DNA from: a virus
Length of the DNA stretch: 44,673 nt
Reading direction: 5' to 3' (one strand)
Virus record (IMG/VR): IMGVR_UViG_3300010158_000123
Coordinates: 1 to 44,673 of that record
The notes under the pieces were generated by a model. That model ran no database searches and had not been told where the DNA came from. It saw nothing but the letters and a program-made list of their open reading frames with translations. The position numbers and the translations under genes were made by a program. Shown piece after piece: positions 1 through 7,391 of this stretch. Each line of letters begins with the position of its first letter. The stretch's first letter is position 1.

Positions 1-1086
1 AATATTCTTACCGCCTTCTAGCATTGTGACGTCTGATCCTTTGCCGTCTGCTGTTTTAGGGAAGAAATAATCTTCGTTAATGCTTAGAGGGTTGTATGCA
101 GAGTCTATGACATTCTGTCCGCCTCCTGTTTGTGACGGAATACGGCGCTGATGAATTTCGTTTTTAACACGTTCTACAAATGCCATAGCCAAGTGACTAG
201 GCATATTACCCACATCAATGTGGAATACTCTGCGCTCTGGAGCACGTTGTATACGATAAATTAGAATAGCATCTTCTAATAATTCTTTTTGTTTGTACAC
301 TTTGTAGATATTTTCTAACAAACTATTACCAAACGGATAGTTGTTATCTAGTCCTTCGCTTAGACTTAAATGTACAATATGCTCAAAATCAATAGCGTGT
401 TCAGTTTGTTGTAGACCAAATCTGTTGCTTGAACTACCCGTTGAACCTTTACTTCCAGAGCCACTACCGCTGTATCCGCCTACTGGTTGTGGTCCTGACC
501 CTGCACCTTGTTGAGGCTTAATAGTTGGTGTAATCTGTGTTGCAACTAAATTTACAAAGTTTGGCGCAAGGTCTTTAATTATAAATTGTTCAGGTTTTTT
601 GCCTTCGCTTTCGTTGACAATAACTTTAATTAAGTTGCTTGGATCAATATAATTCCATTTTTGATTTTCAGGATCTCGAATAAAAAAACTATCGCCATAT
701 TTGAATGTGTTACGCACAATACGGAATATTTTTGTATCAAATTTTTGTAAAGTGTTCCATTGTTGCAGGTACTCTCCGAGAATTTTAATCTCAGAATTAG
801 TTGCCTTTTGACGCCATTTGATAGCAAATGGGTTCTTACTATCTTTTAATTTTTGTGTACAAAACTCAGCTAAAATATCCAAAGCCGCGTTAACTTCTGG
901 ATCGCTGTCCATAACTTCGTATTGCTGATAACGTTCAATACGATTTGGGCTTCCTGTATATACATCTGGAAGATAGCTACTATAATTAGTACGAGCAGGT
1001 CCTGGACGATTACCGCTGCTTTGGCCGCTAATAGTACTTAACTGTCCACTGACTTCCACAGGGCTGAAATATTTTTTCCATGTCAT
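1..1086 (-). CDS. 20: Portal vertex protein gp20, partial (C-terminus outside window)
   Basis: This frame starts at the ATG read from 1086 and stays open to the window edge (362 codons visible; T4 gp20 is 524 aa). The protein begins MTWKKYFSPVEVSG and contains RIERYQQYEVMDSDPEVNAALDI-type sequence (in pieces: RIERYQQYE, SDPEVNAALDILAEF), RNTFKYGDSFFIRDPEN, and a region ending in RAPERRVFHIDVGNMP and VERVKNEIHQRR. These are hallmarks of the T4-like portal family. As a dodecamer it forms the DNA channel at one head vertex, starts prohead assembly and docks the terminase. A Gly/Ser-rich stretch (about residues 180-205) interrupts the middle. AAGGA stands about 9 nt before the ATG. The gene lies 12 bp downstream of the tape measure gene on the same strand and probably shares its late transcript. 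The identification rests on remembered family similarity and is strong. Confidence 0.93.
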   Translation of the reverse strand, partial: MTWKKYFSPVEVSGQLSTISGQSSGNRPGPARTNYSSYLPDVYTGSPNRIERYQQYEVMDSDPEVNAALDILAEFCTQKLKDSKNPFAIKWRQKATNSEIKILGEYLQQWNTLQKFDTKIFRIVRNTFKYGDSFFIRDPENQKWNYIDPSNLIKVIVNESEGKKPEQFIIKDLAPNFVNLVATQITPTIKPQQGAGSGPQPVGGYSGSGSGSKGSTGSSSNRFGLQQTEHAIDFEHIVHLSLSEGLDNNYPFGNSLLENIYKVYKQKELLEDAILIYRIQRAPERRVFHIDVGNMPSHLAMAFVERVKNEIHQRRIPSQTGGGQNVIDSAYNPLSINEDYFFPKTADGKGSDVTMLEGGKNI

Positions 1087-1098
1087 TGTGACTTATCC

Positions 1099-4000
1099 TT
1101 AAAATGCTCTACCAGTTGATTTTGCCGCTGTCTTTGCTGTTTTGCTACTAGCATCGGCTGTAGTGGCACTGTGATTAATTAATTCTACCATATGTCTATT
1201 TAACATGATTAGCTGGTCGTTCAAATCTTTTAAGGTAGCCTCAGCTGTTTTTGCTTTGGGTGCTTCTTTAGGTGCTTCTTTAGGTGCTTCTTTAGTTGCC
1301 GCAGCTTTTGCTTGTTCTGATTCTCCAGGTTTACCTGTTGTTTTTGTTTCTTCTTTCTTAGCGGCCGCTTCGGTAGTTTTAGGAGCACTAGCAGTTGCAG
1401 CAGGTTTTGGTGCACCTGTTGTTTTTGTTTCTTCTTTCTTTGCGGCCGCTTCAGTAGTTTTAGGAGCACTAGCAGTTGCAGCAGGTTTTGGTGCACCTTC
1501 TGTTTTATTTTTTGCTGTGAGTTTGGCAAATTCTTCATCACTTACTTTGTTAACAATTTTAGGATTAAACATATCGCCAAGCATGCCACCTTTGCCACCG
1601 ATAATATCTCCAAAACTTCCAGTTAATTTGTTAGCTTGCTCGGTGACATATCCTACATCTCCTGATTTTTTTCCTTTAGTCAAATCTCCTACCTTACCTG
1701 CTATGTCTGCACTTTTAGGAATCATTCCACCAAGCATTTTATTCATCTGTGATTTTGCAGATTCTGCTTGAGCAATAACTGCTTTAGCTTCTGGACTATT
1801 AGGATCTACAATTTTTCCGTTAATTTTTACGGTTGTATTTGCATTTTCAAGTGCGTCTGCCTGTGCTGTTTTTGTAACTTCTGATATTTTTGCAACTGTT
1901 TCTTCTTGCATACTTACTTGTTCGTTAGCTGCTTGTTGCTTTAATTCTTTTTCTCTTGTAGCACTATATTCGTTAAGATTCTCCATGACATCTTGCATTT
2001 CTCTTTTAGATGCCGCTTGCTTTTCAAACATTGCTTTATTAAGTGTTTCGTTTTCAATTGCAGCAAGTTCTTCGGTAGTTGCTTGACGATCACCAATTTC
2101 TGCTTTCATTTTAATAATTCGTTCACCGATCATCTGTGCTGTTTCAGCATCTTCTTTGGCTCCTTTTTCCATAGCTTTTGCATGGAACGATCTGTTTTCT
2201 TCACTGTATCCTTTATAGTCGTCAATTATTTTTTGCTGACTTTCTGTAAATTGTGAATGATATTGTTCTTGGGCTTTTCCTGCAACTGTTGCAGATTCTA
2301 TACTTTTTAATCCCATATCTTCAGATACTTTTCGCGCAGCTTCCGATGCCGATATCTTAATTGTTGAAGATGCTTGCTCGTTGTCTGTTATTTTTTTCAA
2401 ATTATTTGCGCTGTCATTGGAAAAACTTTGTATATTATCGTTCATATCTATATAAAAGTCATCCATACTTGCACTAATAGGCAATATTGCAGCTATAGCA
2501 TCATCACTAAGACCTTTAACATTGTATCCTACAACGCTTCTTGCAAGCTCAGCGGCTTTAAATATTTCATCTTTCTTAGCTGCCTGATCAGCTAATTCAG
2601 CAGAAGTTTTTTTCTTAGTGTCTCCAAAGAAATTATCTTCATCTTTTGTTTTTGATTTAAACGCTTCTAATTGTTTTGCATTTCCAGAAAATGATATTTT
2701 AGTTTGTTCTTCTACTACTTTTTTAGTTTCTTCAATTGCAGAAGCTTTTTTAGTAGTTTCCCAACTAATGCCAGCTTCAATTTGTTTTTGTAAAGGCTCC
2801 ATTATAGCCTTATATTTGTCACCTATTGCTTTACCTTCGTCTCCAGTCCGCATTTCATAAGAAACTTTACTTCCACCTAACTTGCTACCGTCACCCATTT
2901 GAGCTTTTAATTTTTCTCTAAGAGCAGCTCGCTCAGCTTGCATCTGTTCTCGAACAGCTGCCAATTCTTTTTCAGCAGCTTTGCTACTGTCATTTTGTAC
3001 TTGTTTGGTTTCAGTTGAGCCGCCACCTGACATGCTACTAATAGAAGTGGATACTGATTTGCTAATTTCAGAAAAATTTACTCCTCCTGGAGCTTTACTT
3101 CCAGCACTTAGTTGTTTGCCCATAGCTTTAGTAGCATCAGGATTTAATACAGTTTCACCTTTGTGTATTTTGACAATAGCATCTTCAGGTTCTACAGCAC
3201 TTCCAGTTTCTGCTAGTGTTCCGCCTGCACGTTTTTTAGTTGGCTCGTAGTCTTTAGGCAAACTACTAGCACCGCCTGTAGTTTTAGTAGGACCTTCTTT
3301 TCCTCCCGAAACTATTTCGTTTAAACCTTTAGCAATTTTTGAAGGAGCTTTTTCAGCTTGCTCCATTGTAGTAGCACCGCCAGAAACTTTCTTCATAGCT
3401 GCGTTCATAGCATCTATATAAGCAGGCGTGGTAGCTAATTTTTTGTTTACATCTTCAAAATTATGAGAAAGGCCTCCGGCTGCTATTGCAGCTGCTTTGT
3501 TCATTGCATTTAAATCTTGAGCAACTTTTTGTCCTTCGTCTGCTTCAGGCGTTGCTTTTGCTTTGCCGTTTTCATCTACTTTCAAACCAGCTTGAGTAGC
3601 TTGCACAGCTTCTCGTTGATCTTTAATTGCTTTTACATAGTCGCCGCCGTTTTTGTTTGCTTCACTTTGTACACTCATCATGGCTTTATTGCCCATGACA
3701 AGATTAGCCGCAGCTTGTTGTTGTTCTGCTGTTCCGCTCTTGACTAACCGTTTAAATTCTTCATCAGCCATACGACGTTGAACAGCCGCTTGTGCTTCAT
3801 CCATTTGAGCTTGCGCTACTTTTTTCTGCTCGTCAGTTTTGGCATTCAACATAAGTTCAGTAGCTGCTTGATATTTGTTAGCTGCTTCTGGTCCCATCGC
3901 CTGCAACATGGCCAAACCTTCTTTAGTTTGCACTCCACCTGTGGCAATTTCTGTTGTCAGGCTCATAAATCCAGGGCCTAGTTTTTGCACTTGCTGTTGG

Positions 4001-4782
4001 ACTTTTTCGTAATTTTCTCGTTGCTTTTCGTCCATTTGCATCATGGCTAACTGTGCTAAAGGTTTTTTCTCTTCAGCTTTAATGCTGTCCATGATAGCTT
4101 GACGACTTTGGCCAGTAATTTTTGCCGTTTCATCTAAACTCATTGCTAAATCAATAGCACTCTTGGCGATAGCAGCTTGTCCAGCTTTATCATTAGCATT
4201 TCTTTTGGCATCATTCATTGTAGCCATTGCTGTGATTTCAGCTTGCTCTTGCGCACTGATACCCATCTTGTTCAACTGATCACCAGTTTCTACAATTTGT
4301 TTCTGAACTTTACTAAAATTTAACGCACTTTGCTGTGCTGTGATACCTAATCCGCCAATACTTCCATCAGCTCGTTTGATTACTTCAGAGAATTGTTGCG
4401 TAGTTAGTCCTGCATCTCCTGCCATTCTAACAAACAATCCAATATTATTGCCGCCAATGCCTAACTCGGCACTAGCTTTATCCATATTAGTTTTTTGTTG
4501 TAATAACGCACCGCCAAATAAATCTAAACCTTTACCCAGTGCATTCAATCCAACAGCTTGAGCACCTTTAGATAACGCTGCTAATCCAGCTGTGGCTGCA
4601 TCAGTTCCGCTGTTTAATCTATTAAATCCAAAATATAAACTGGCCGCGCCATCGGATAGATCTTTTAAACCTTTGTTTGCGCCAGCAGCATTTAGACCAG
4701 CTTGTTGCGGTTGAGCTGCACTATTGCCCGAGCCTTGTGCTAACAGTTTTTGTGCGGTTTCTTCAGATAATGGTGTTGCCAT
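1099..4782 (-). CDS. Probable tail tape measure protein (1227 aa)
   Basis: A long, Ala/Lys/Gln/Glu-rich, mostly helical protein. The N-terminal part (about residues 48-95) has hydrophobic Gly/Ala-rich segments such as GLAALSKGAQAVGLNALGKG. The centre is charged and coiled-coil-like. Near residue 535 is VKIHKGETVLNP, a motif often seen in tape measure proteins. The C-terminus holds two 27-aa repeats (about 1097-1150), three KEAP repeats (about 1163-1174) and a final helix LNDQLIMLNRHMVELINH. Tape measure proteins span the tail tube, set its length and are ejected with the DNA. T4 gp29 is 590 aa, so this one would suit a longer tail or carry extra domains. The gene is divergent from gp26/gp51 and directly upstream of the portal, unlike T4, where gene 29 lies in the 27-28-29-48-54 cluster. 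The start is the ATG read from 4782, 43 nt from a late promoter box, with a weak GGA ribosome site. It could instead be another long virion protein. Confidence 0.72.
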   Translation of the reverse strand: MATPLSEETAQKLLAQGSGNSAAQPQQAGLNAAGANKGLKDLSDGAASLYFGFNRLNSGTDAATAGLAALSKGAQAVGLNALGKGLDLFGGALLQQKTNMDKASAELGIGGNNIGLFVRMAGDAGLTTQQFSEVIKRADGSIGGLGITAQQSALNFSKVQKQIVETGDQLNKMGISAQEQAEITAMATMNDAKRNANDKAGQAAIAKSAIDLAMSLDETAKITGQSRQAIMDSIKAEEKKPLAQLAMMQMDEKQRENYEKVQQQVQKLGPGFMSLTTEIATGGVQTKEGLAMLQAMGPEAANKYQAATELMLNAKTDEQKKVAQAQMDEAQAAVQRRMADEEFKRLVKSGTAEQQQAAANLVMGNKAMMSVQSEANKNGGDYVKAIKDQREAVQATQAGLKVDENGKAKATPEADEGQKVAQDLNAMNKAAAIAAGGLSHNFEDVNKKLATTPAYIDAMNAAMKKVSGGATTMEQAEKAPSKIAKGLNEIVSGGKEGPTKTTGGASSLPKDYEPTKKRAGGTLAETGSAVEPEDAIVKIHKGETVLNPDATKAMGKQLSAGSKAPGGVNFSEISKSVSTSISSMSGGGSTETKQVQNDSSKAAEKELAAVREQMQAERAALREKLKAQMGDGSKLGGSKVSYEMRTGDEGKAIGDKYKAIMEPLQKQIEAGISWETTKKASAIEETKKVVEEQTKISFSGNAKQLEAFKSKTKDEDNFFGDTKKKTSAELADQAAKKDEIFKAAELARSVVGYNVKGLSDDAIAAILPISASMDDFYIDMNDNIQSFSNDSANNLKKITDNEQASSTIKISASEAARKVSEDMGLKSIESATVAGKAQEQYHSQFTESQQKIIDDYKGYSEENRSFHAKAMEKGAKEDAETAQMIGERIIKMKAEIGDRQATTEELAAIENETLNKAMFEKQAASKREMQDVMENLNEYSATREKELKQQAANEQVSMQEETVAKISEVTKTAQADALENANTTVKINGKIVDPNSPEAKAVIAQAESAKSQMNKMLGGMIPKSADIAGKVGDLTKGKKSGDVGYVTEQANKLTGSFGDIIGGKGGMLGDMFNPKIVNKVSDEEFAKLTAKNKTEGAPKPAATASAPKTTEAAAKKEETKTTGAPKPAATASAPKTTEAAAKKEETKTTGKPGESEQAKAAATKEAPKEAPKEAPKAKTAEATLKDLNDQLIMLNRHMVELINHSATTADASSKTAKTAAKSTGRAF
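1261..1296 (-). repeat. Three 12-bp tandem repeats encoding KEAP
   Basis: Three copies of TGCTTCTTTAGG (the last ends in T) follow each other without a gap. In the tape measure frame they encode KEAP three times. A Lys/Glu/Ala/Pro tract of this kind is probably a flexible or extended linker near the C-terminus. Confidence 0.85.
1333..1494 (-). repeat. Two nearly identical 81-bp tandem repeats in the tape measure gene
   Basis: Copy 1333-1413 and copy 1414-1494 differ at only a few bases. They encode two copies of a 27-aa unit containing PKPAATASAPKTTEAAAKK. The near identity at DNA level points to a recent duplication, with copy number likely to vary between relatives. The repeat lies in the Ala/Pro/Lys-rich C-terminal linker. 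Confidence 0.88.
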
Positions 4783-4806
4783 AATTTTTTCCAGGAAATG
4801 TGCGTA

Positions 4807-4814
4807 TATAAATA
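4807..4814 (+). promoter_or_regulatory. T4-type late promoter box for gp26/gp51
   Basis: An exact TATAAATA, the T4 late promoter -10 consensus, stands 29 bp before the gp26 ATG. A GGAG ribosome site (4833-4836) lies between them. Confidence 0.75.
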
Positions 4815-4824
4815 CTACATAAGA

Positions 4825-4832
4825 TATTTATC
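4825..4832 (-). promoter_or_regulatory. T4-type late promoter box for the tape measure-portal unit
   Basis: GATAAATA on the minus strand, 43 nt before the tape measure ATG. It lies only 10 bp from the opposing TATAAATA box, so the two late promoters are head to head, and their transcripts would overlap over a short stretch. Confidence 0.65.
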
Positions 4833-4843
4833 TGGAGATAAAC

Positions 4844-5665
4844 ATGGTACAGAACCCTTTACAGCAATTTTTTAGACAACCTAAAATTTACATCAAATTA
4901 CCAAGTCAGGGTGTGTACTGTCAGCCCGGAACTATACAAGGAGACGTGGGTAACATGCCTGTGTATAGTTTAACAGGCATGGATGAAATTATTTTAAAAA
5001 CTCCTGATGCTTTGCTATCCGGCGAAAGTTCAGTTAAAGTTATAGAAAGCTGTGTTCCAGGAATTAAAAACGGCTGGGACATGAGCATTTTAGACAGTCA
5101 GGTTATATTTGCTGCCATGCGCATTGCTACATTTGGTAATGAAATGGCTGTTACTAACACTTGTAGCAGTTGCAAAACTGAAAACGATTATGATTTAGAT
5201 CTAAGTAAAATTATTGAACATTTTAGTTCAGTGGTCTACGACAGCAAAATAGTTTTAAAAGAATTAATTATAAAATTACAACCATTAAACTATCGTCAAA
5301 GCACAGAGTTTAATTTGAAGAATTTTAGACTACAACAAAAGATTCGACAAACAGAAACAATAGAAGATCAAGCTGAGCAACAGCAACTGATCAATAAACT
5401 GTTTGAAGAACTAAGTGTAATTCAAAATGAATTGTACAAAGCATGTGTTGAATCTGTAGAAGTCAATAATAAAGTTGTTACCGAACGTTCGTTTATTAAC
5501 GAATGGCTAGACAACTGCGATAAAGAAGTATACGACAGTATCAAGAAACATATTGAAGATAGCAGAGACAAATGGAAAGCACCTACATATCCTGTTAAAT
5601 GTGACACTTGCGGTACTGAAGCTAAACTTTTTGTGGAATTAGATCAAAGTAATTTTTTCGACTAA
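4844..5665 (+). CDS. 26: Baseplate hub subunit / assembly chaperone gp26
   Basis: 273 aa (T4 gp26 is 208 aa). The protein matches the T4-like gp26 baseplate family: an N-terminal segment with FFRQPKIYIKLPSQG and YSLTGMDEIILKTPDALLSG, then IESCVPGIKNGWDM, which is typical of the family. Two CxxC pairs, C107-C110 and C253-C256, probably bind one zinc ion. The stretch from about residue 140 to 240 is helical and Gln/Glu-rich. In T4, gp26 with gp51, gp27, gp28 and gp29 builds the central baseplate hub. The start is the ATG 6 nt after GGAG, behind an exact late promoter box. The last sense codons AAT TTT TTC carry a slippery heptamer followed by a long stem, so part of the translation should shift into the gp51-like frame and yield a protein of about 349 aa. 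Confidence 0.88.
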   Translation: MVQNPLQQFFRQPKIYIKLPSQGVYCQPGTIQGDVGNMPVYSLTGMDEIILKTPDALLSGESSVKVIESCVPGIKNGWDMSILDSQVIFAAMRIATFGNEMAVTNTCSSCKTENDYDLDLSKIIEHFSSVVYDSKIVLKELIIKLQPLNYRQSTEFNLKNFRLQQKIRQTETIEDQAEQQQLINKLFEELSVIQNELYKACVESVEVNNKVVTERSFINEWLDNCDKEVYDSIKKHIEDSRDKWKAPTYPVKCDTCGTEAKLFVELDQSNFFD

Positions 5666-5715
5666 GCCTAATCGGACTTAGTGGTCAAGAAATCCACGAA
5701 AGTTTGGTTAGGCTT
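5653..5715 (+). promoter_or_regulatory. Candidate programmed -1 ribosomal frameshift cassette (gp26 to gp51)
   Basis: The heptamer T TTT TTC (5653-5659) is in the correct X XXY YYZ phase of gp26, two codons before its TAA stop. After a 4-nt spacer, 5664-5679 pairs with 5700-5715: eight Watson-Crick pairs (AAGCCTAA with TTAGGCTT), four pairs with G-U wobbles, then four Watson-Crick pairs (ACTT with AAGT). Above a small internal loop, GTGG (5681-5684) pairs with CCAC (5694-5697) around a 9-nt loop. Shifting by -1 enters an open frame (CGA CTA AGC CTA ...) with no stop until 5890. Pairing was worked out by hand; no folding energy was computed. Confidence 0.8.
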
Positions 5716-5892
5716 GAAAAAGAAACAAAGATTTTTAAAGAAGATTTGTTTAGAATCTCGTGGTACATGCGTGGCGGAGTTACTGTAAACGATCTAATGG
5801 AGCGATACGGTTTCGAAGATCGTCAGATCATGTACGAGATTATTAAAGAAAACATCGAAGCAACTAAAGCTAGCCAAATGCCTTTGCTTTAA
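5659..5892 (+). CDS. 51: gp51-like baseplate hub assembly catalyst, expressed as -1 frame extension of gp26
   Basis: The -1 frame contributes about 77 residues, starting RLSLIGLSGQEIHESLVRLE and ending in YEIIKENIEATKASQMPLL. The short protein with WYMRGGVTVNDLMERYGFE and IIKENIEATK resembles the small gp51 entries found after gp26 in marine T4-like phages; T4 gp51 itself is 249 aa. There is no ATG or GTG start in the frame. The only candidate is a TTG at 5704 without a clear ribosome site, and it is buried in the stem described at 5653-5715. The sequence before that TTG (LIGLSGQEIHESL) reads as real protein, which supports translation through a frameshift. The likely role is that of the longer chaperone form, as in G/GT systems that bind the tape measure; this is inference. 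The stop overlaps the stop of the opposing gene. Confidence 0.72.
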   Translation, partial: RLSLIGLSGQEIHESLVRLEKETKIFKEDLFRISWYMRGGVTVNDLMERYGFEDRQIMYEIIKENIEATKASQMPLL

Positions 5893-7094
5893 TCTGGCTT
5901 CCATCCTGGCGGTTTCAATGCTCGCTTGACAGGATTAGTAGGATCTTGTATCATATTTTGATTATCGGGATCCACTACCCAGCCAGTTATATCCTGATTG
6001 TTACTGTGCCAGTTGTCATTGTAGTACATCTTACGGCCAGCAGCTGTTTTTCCAGTAGTTGGGTTAACAGGATTAGCTGATGTCCCAGGATCACTAGATG
6101 CTGCTATATCTTTTTGAGGATCAGTCTCACCGGTTGTTCCAGTTGGTGCTGCGGCTTTGTTGTATTCGCTATTAGGATTGTCAGCATTAGGAATTGAAGG
6201 ACGTATTGCCTTTGGTACGTATTGTAATCCGTTATTAATAGTTTCGCCGATTGTTTGAGCCAGTTCAGGAATGTTATCTGCTATTAATGCCGCAATATAG
6301 TTTGCATTATCTTTGTTGTTAATCCAAGATTTAATAGCAACGGCACCGCCTAACAATACTGTATTAAATCCAGGAATGTGTTTTGTTATTGTTCTTAAAA
6401 ATGGGCCACCTGTTAGTGCATAAAAAGCTGTTGTGCCAGCAAGTACTGTTGCCCAACGAGCCAACATAATAGTGGCTTCTTGATTCAATACTGCATTGTA
6501 TTCGTCTTCAGTCCATGCACCTGTATCTAGTTTAGTTTTTTTGTAACCATCCATCTTGCTTACAAAATCTAAATAAGGCTGTATCAATTCCTTAATATTC
6601 CAACCCCACAATGCAGCCTTTACAGATTTAGTAATTACGCCCCAAGCTGAAATCTTTTCCAAACCAAGACCTAAGCTACCAATTTTCATTTGAGCAGTAG
6701 CTGTTGCTTTTTTAATAACAGCCGCATCTAATTGTTCTGCTTCCATGCCCAGACTATCAATAGCTTGTGCTCTAAGAGTTGTTTGATTAGGAACTGCTTT
6801 GCCAGCTTCTTTATACTCTCTTTCCAAATTCATCATTTCTCTACTGACTTTGGCATTATTTCTACGCAAATACTCAGTAGCAGCATCTGCGGCTTTCATG
6901 TTTTTGTTTTGGGCAAGTACAGCTATTTCATCAGCAATTTTATCTTCTAAAGCACCTGCAGCACCCCTAAGAGTCTTGATAGGACTTGAAATAAATTGTT
7001 TTCCTTTAGCCAAGGTACTGCCTAATTTCTCAATTCCTTGAGATATTGCACCTTCATGAACTTTCTTTTCAACAATTATTTCGTAGACTTTCAT
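5889..7094 (-). CDS. Unknown late (probably virion) protein, 401 aa
   Basis: I do not recognise a family. The protein starts MKVYEIIVEKK; residues 40-140 are charged and helical. About residues 205-258 contain two hydrophobic stretches, IMLARWATVLAGTTAFYALTGG and FNTVLLGGAVAI, which could be membrane or amphipathic helices. About residues 300-355 are Pro/Thr/Gly-rich and probably disordered, and the end has YYNDNWHSNNQDITGW. The ATG read from 7094 follows AGGGA about 9 nt upstream and a late promoter box at 7114-7121, so it is expressed with structural genes. A late protein with hydrophobic segments near the tape measure and portal genes could be an internal or ejected virion protein, but nothing proves it. 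The stop is shared within TTAA with the convergent gp51 stop. Confidence 0.6.
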   Translation of the reverse strand: MKVYEIIVEKKVHEGAISQGIEKLGSTLAKGKQFISSPIKTLRGAAGALEDKIADEIAVLAQNKNMKAADAATEYLRRNNAKVSREMMNLEREYKEAGKAVPNQTTLRAQAIDSLGMEAEQLDAAVIKKATATAQMKIGSLGLGLEKISAWGVITKSVKAALWGWNIKELIQPYLDFVSKMDGYKKTKLDTGAWTEDEYNAVLNQEATIMLARWATVLAGTTAFYALTGGPFLRTITKHIPGFNTVLLGGAVAIKSWINNKDNANYIAALIADNIPELAQTIGETINNGLQYVPKAIRPSIPNADNPNSEYNKAAAPTGTTGETDPQKDIAASSDPGTSANPVNPTTGKTAAGRKMYYNDNWHSNNQDITGWVVDPDNQNMIQDPTNPVKRALKPPGWKPD

Positions 7095-7113
7095 TACTTT
7101 AATCCCTATAAGA

Positions 7114-7121
7114 TATTTATC
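7114..7121 (-). promoter_or_regulatory. T4-type late promoter box
   Basis: GATAAATA on the minus strand, 20 nt before the ATG of the 401-aa gene, with AGGGA as ribosome site between. It gives this gene a late start independent of the gp55-gp46 operon upstream. Confidence 0.68.
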
Positions 7122-7130
7122 ATACTGTAA

Positions 7131-7149
7131 AGATGAACTACGTTCATCT
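7131..7149. repeat. 8-bp perfect inverted repeat, 3-nt loop
   Basis: AGATGAAC and GTTCATCT flank TAC. On the minus strand it is followed by TTTAC, too weak a U-tract for a clear terminator, but it lies just upstream of the late promoter at 7114-7121 and could end the gp55 operon transcript. Confidence 0.6.
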
Positions 7150-7239
7150 GTTCTTCGCTTTCGCTCGAACTTTTTGTTTCTTTTTTAATTATTATCAAGT
7201 GCGAAGCACTGTTAATATTATCTAGATTGTTCAGTCACA

Positions 7240-7260
7240 CTTTGCCCAGGCAGGGCAAAG
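7240..7260. repeat. 8-bp perfect inverted repeat, 5-nt loop
   Basis: CTTTGCCC and GGGCAAAG flank AGGCA. The stem is GC-rich for this genome. Neither strand has a U-tract directly after it, so it is not a standard intrinsic terminator. Confidence 0.65.
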
Positions 7261-7363
7261 AATAAAATAACATTATCTGAGTTGCACAATGTCACACTAG
7301 CGTTACTGCATTACTGTGGCGGTTGTCCGGTACCACGAGCAGAGTCTTTATCACAACGGCGGC

Positions 7364-7391
7364 TTACAAATATACGCTAACATATTTGTAA
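7364..7391. repeat. 10-bp perfect inverted repeat, 8-nt loop
   Basis: TTACAAATAT and ATATTTGTAA flank ACGCTAAC. It could be a hairpin in RNA or a dyad binding site in DNA; nothing in the sequence decides this. Confidence 0.65.

Noticed and set aside
1205-1771. 188-aa ORF antisense to the tape measure gene
   Set aside because: It is the mirror of the biased Ala/Lys/Pro coding of the C-terminal repeats, with no ribosome site or promoter.
5704-5892. Independent gp51 gene starting at TTG 5704
   Set aside because: It has no clear ribosome site, the TTG is in the long stem, and protein-like sequence continues upstream in the same frame to the slippery site.
7150-7190. Intrinsic terminator on the plus strand (GTTC...GAAC then T-run)
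   Set aside because: The stem is only 4 bp with a long loop, and no plus-strand gene ends nearby.
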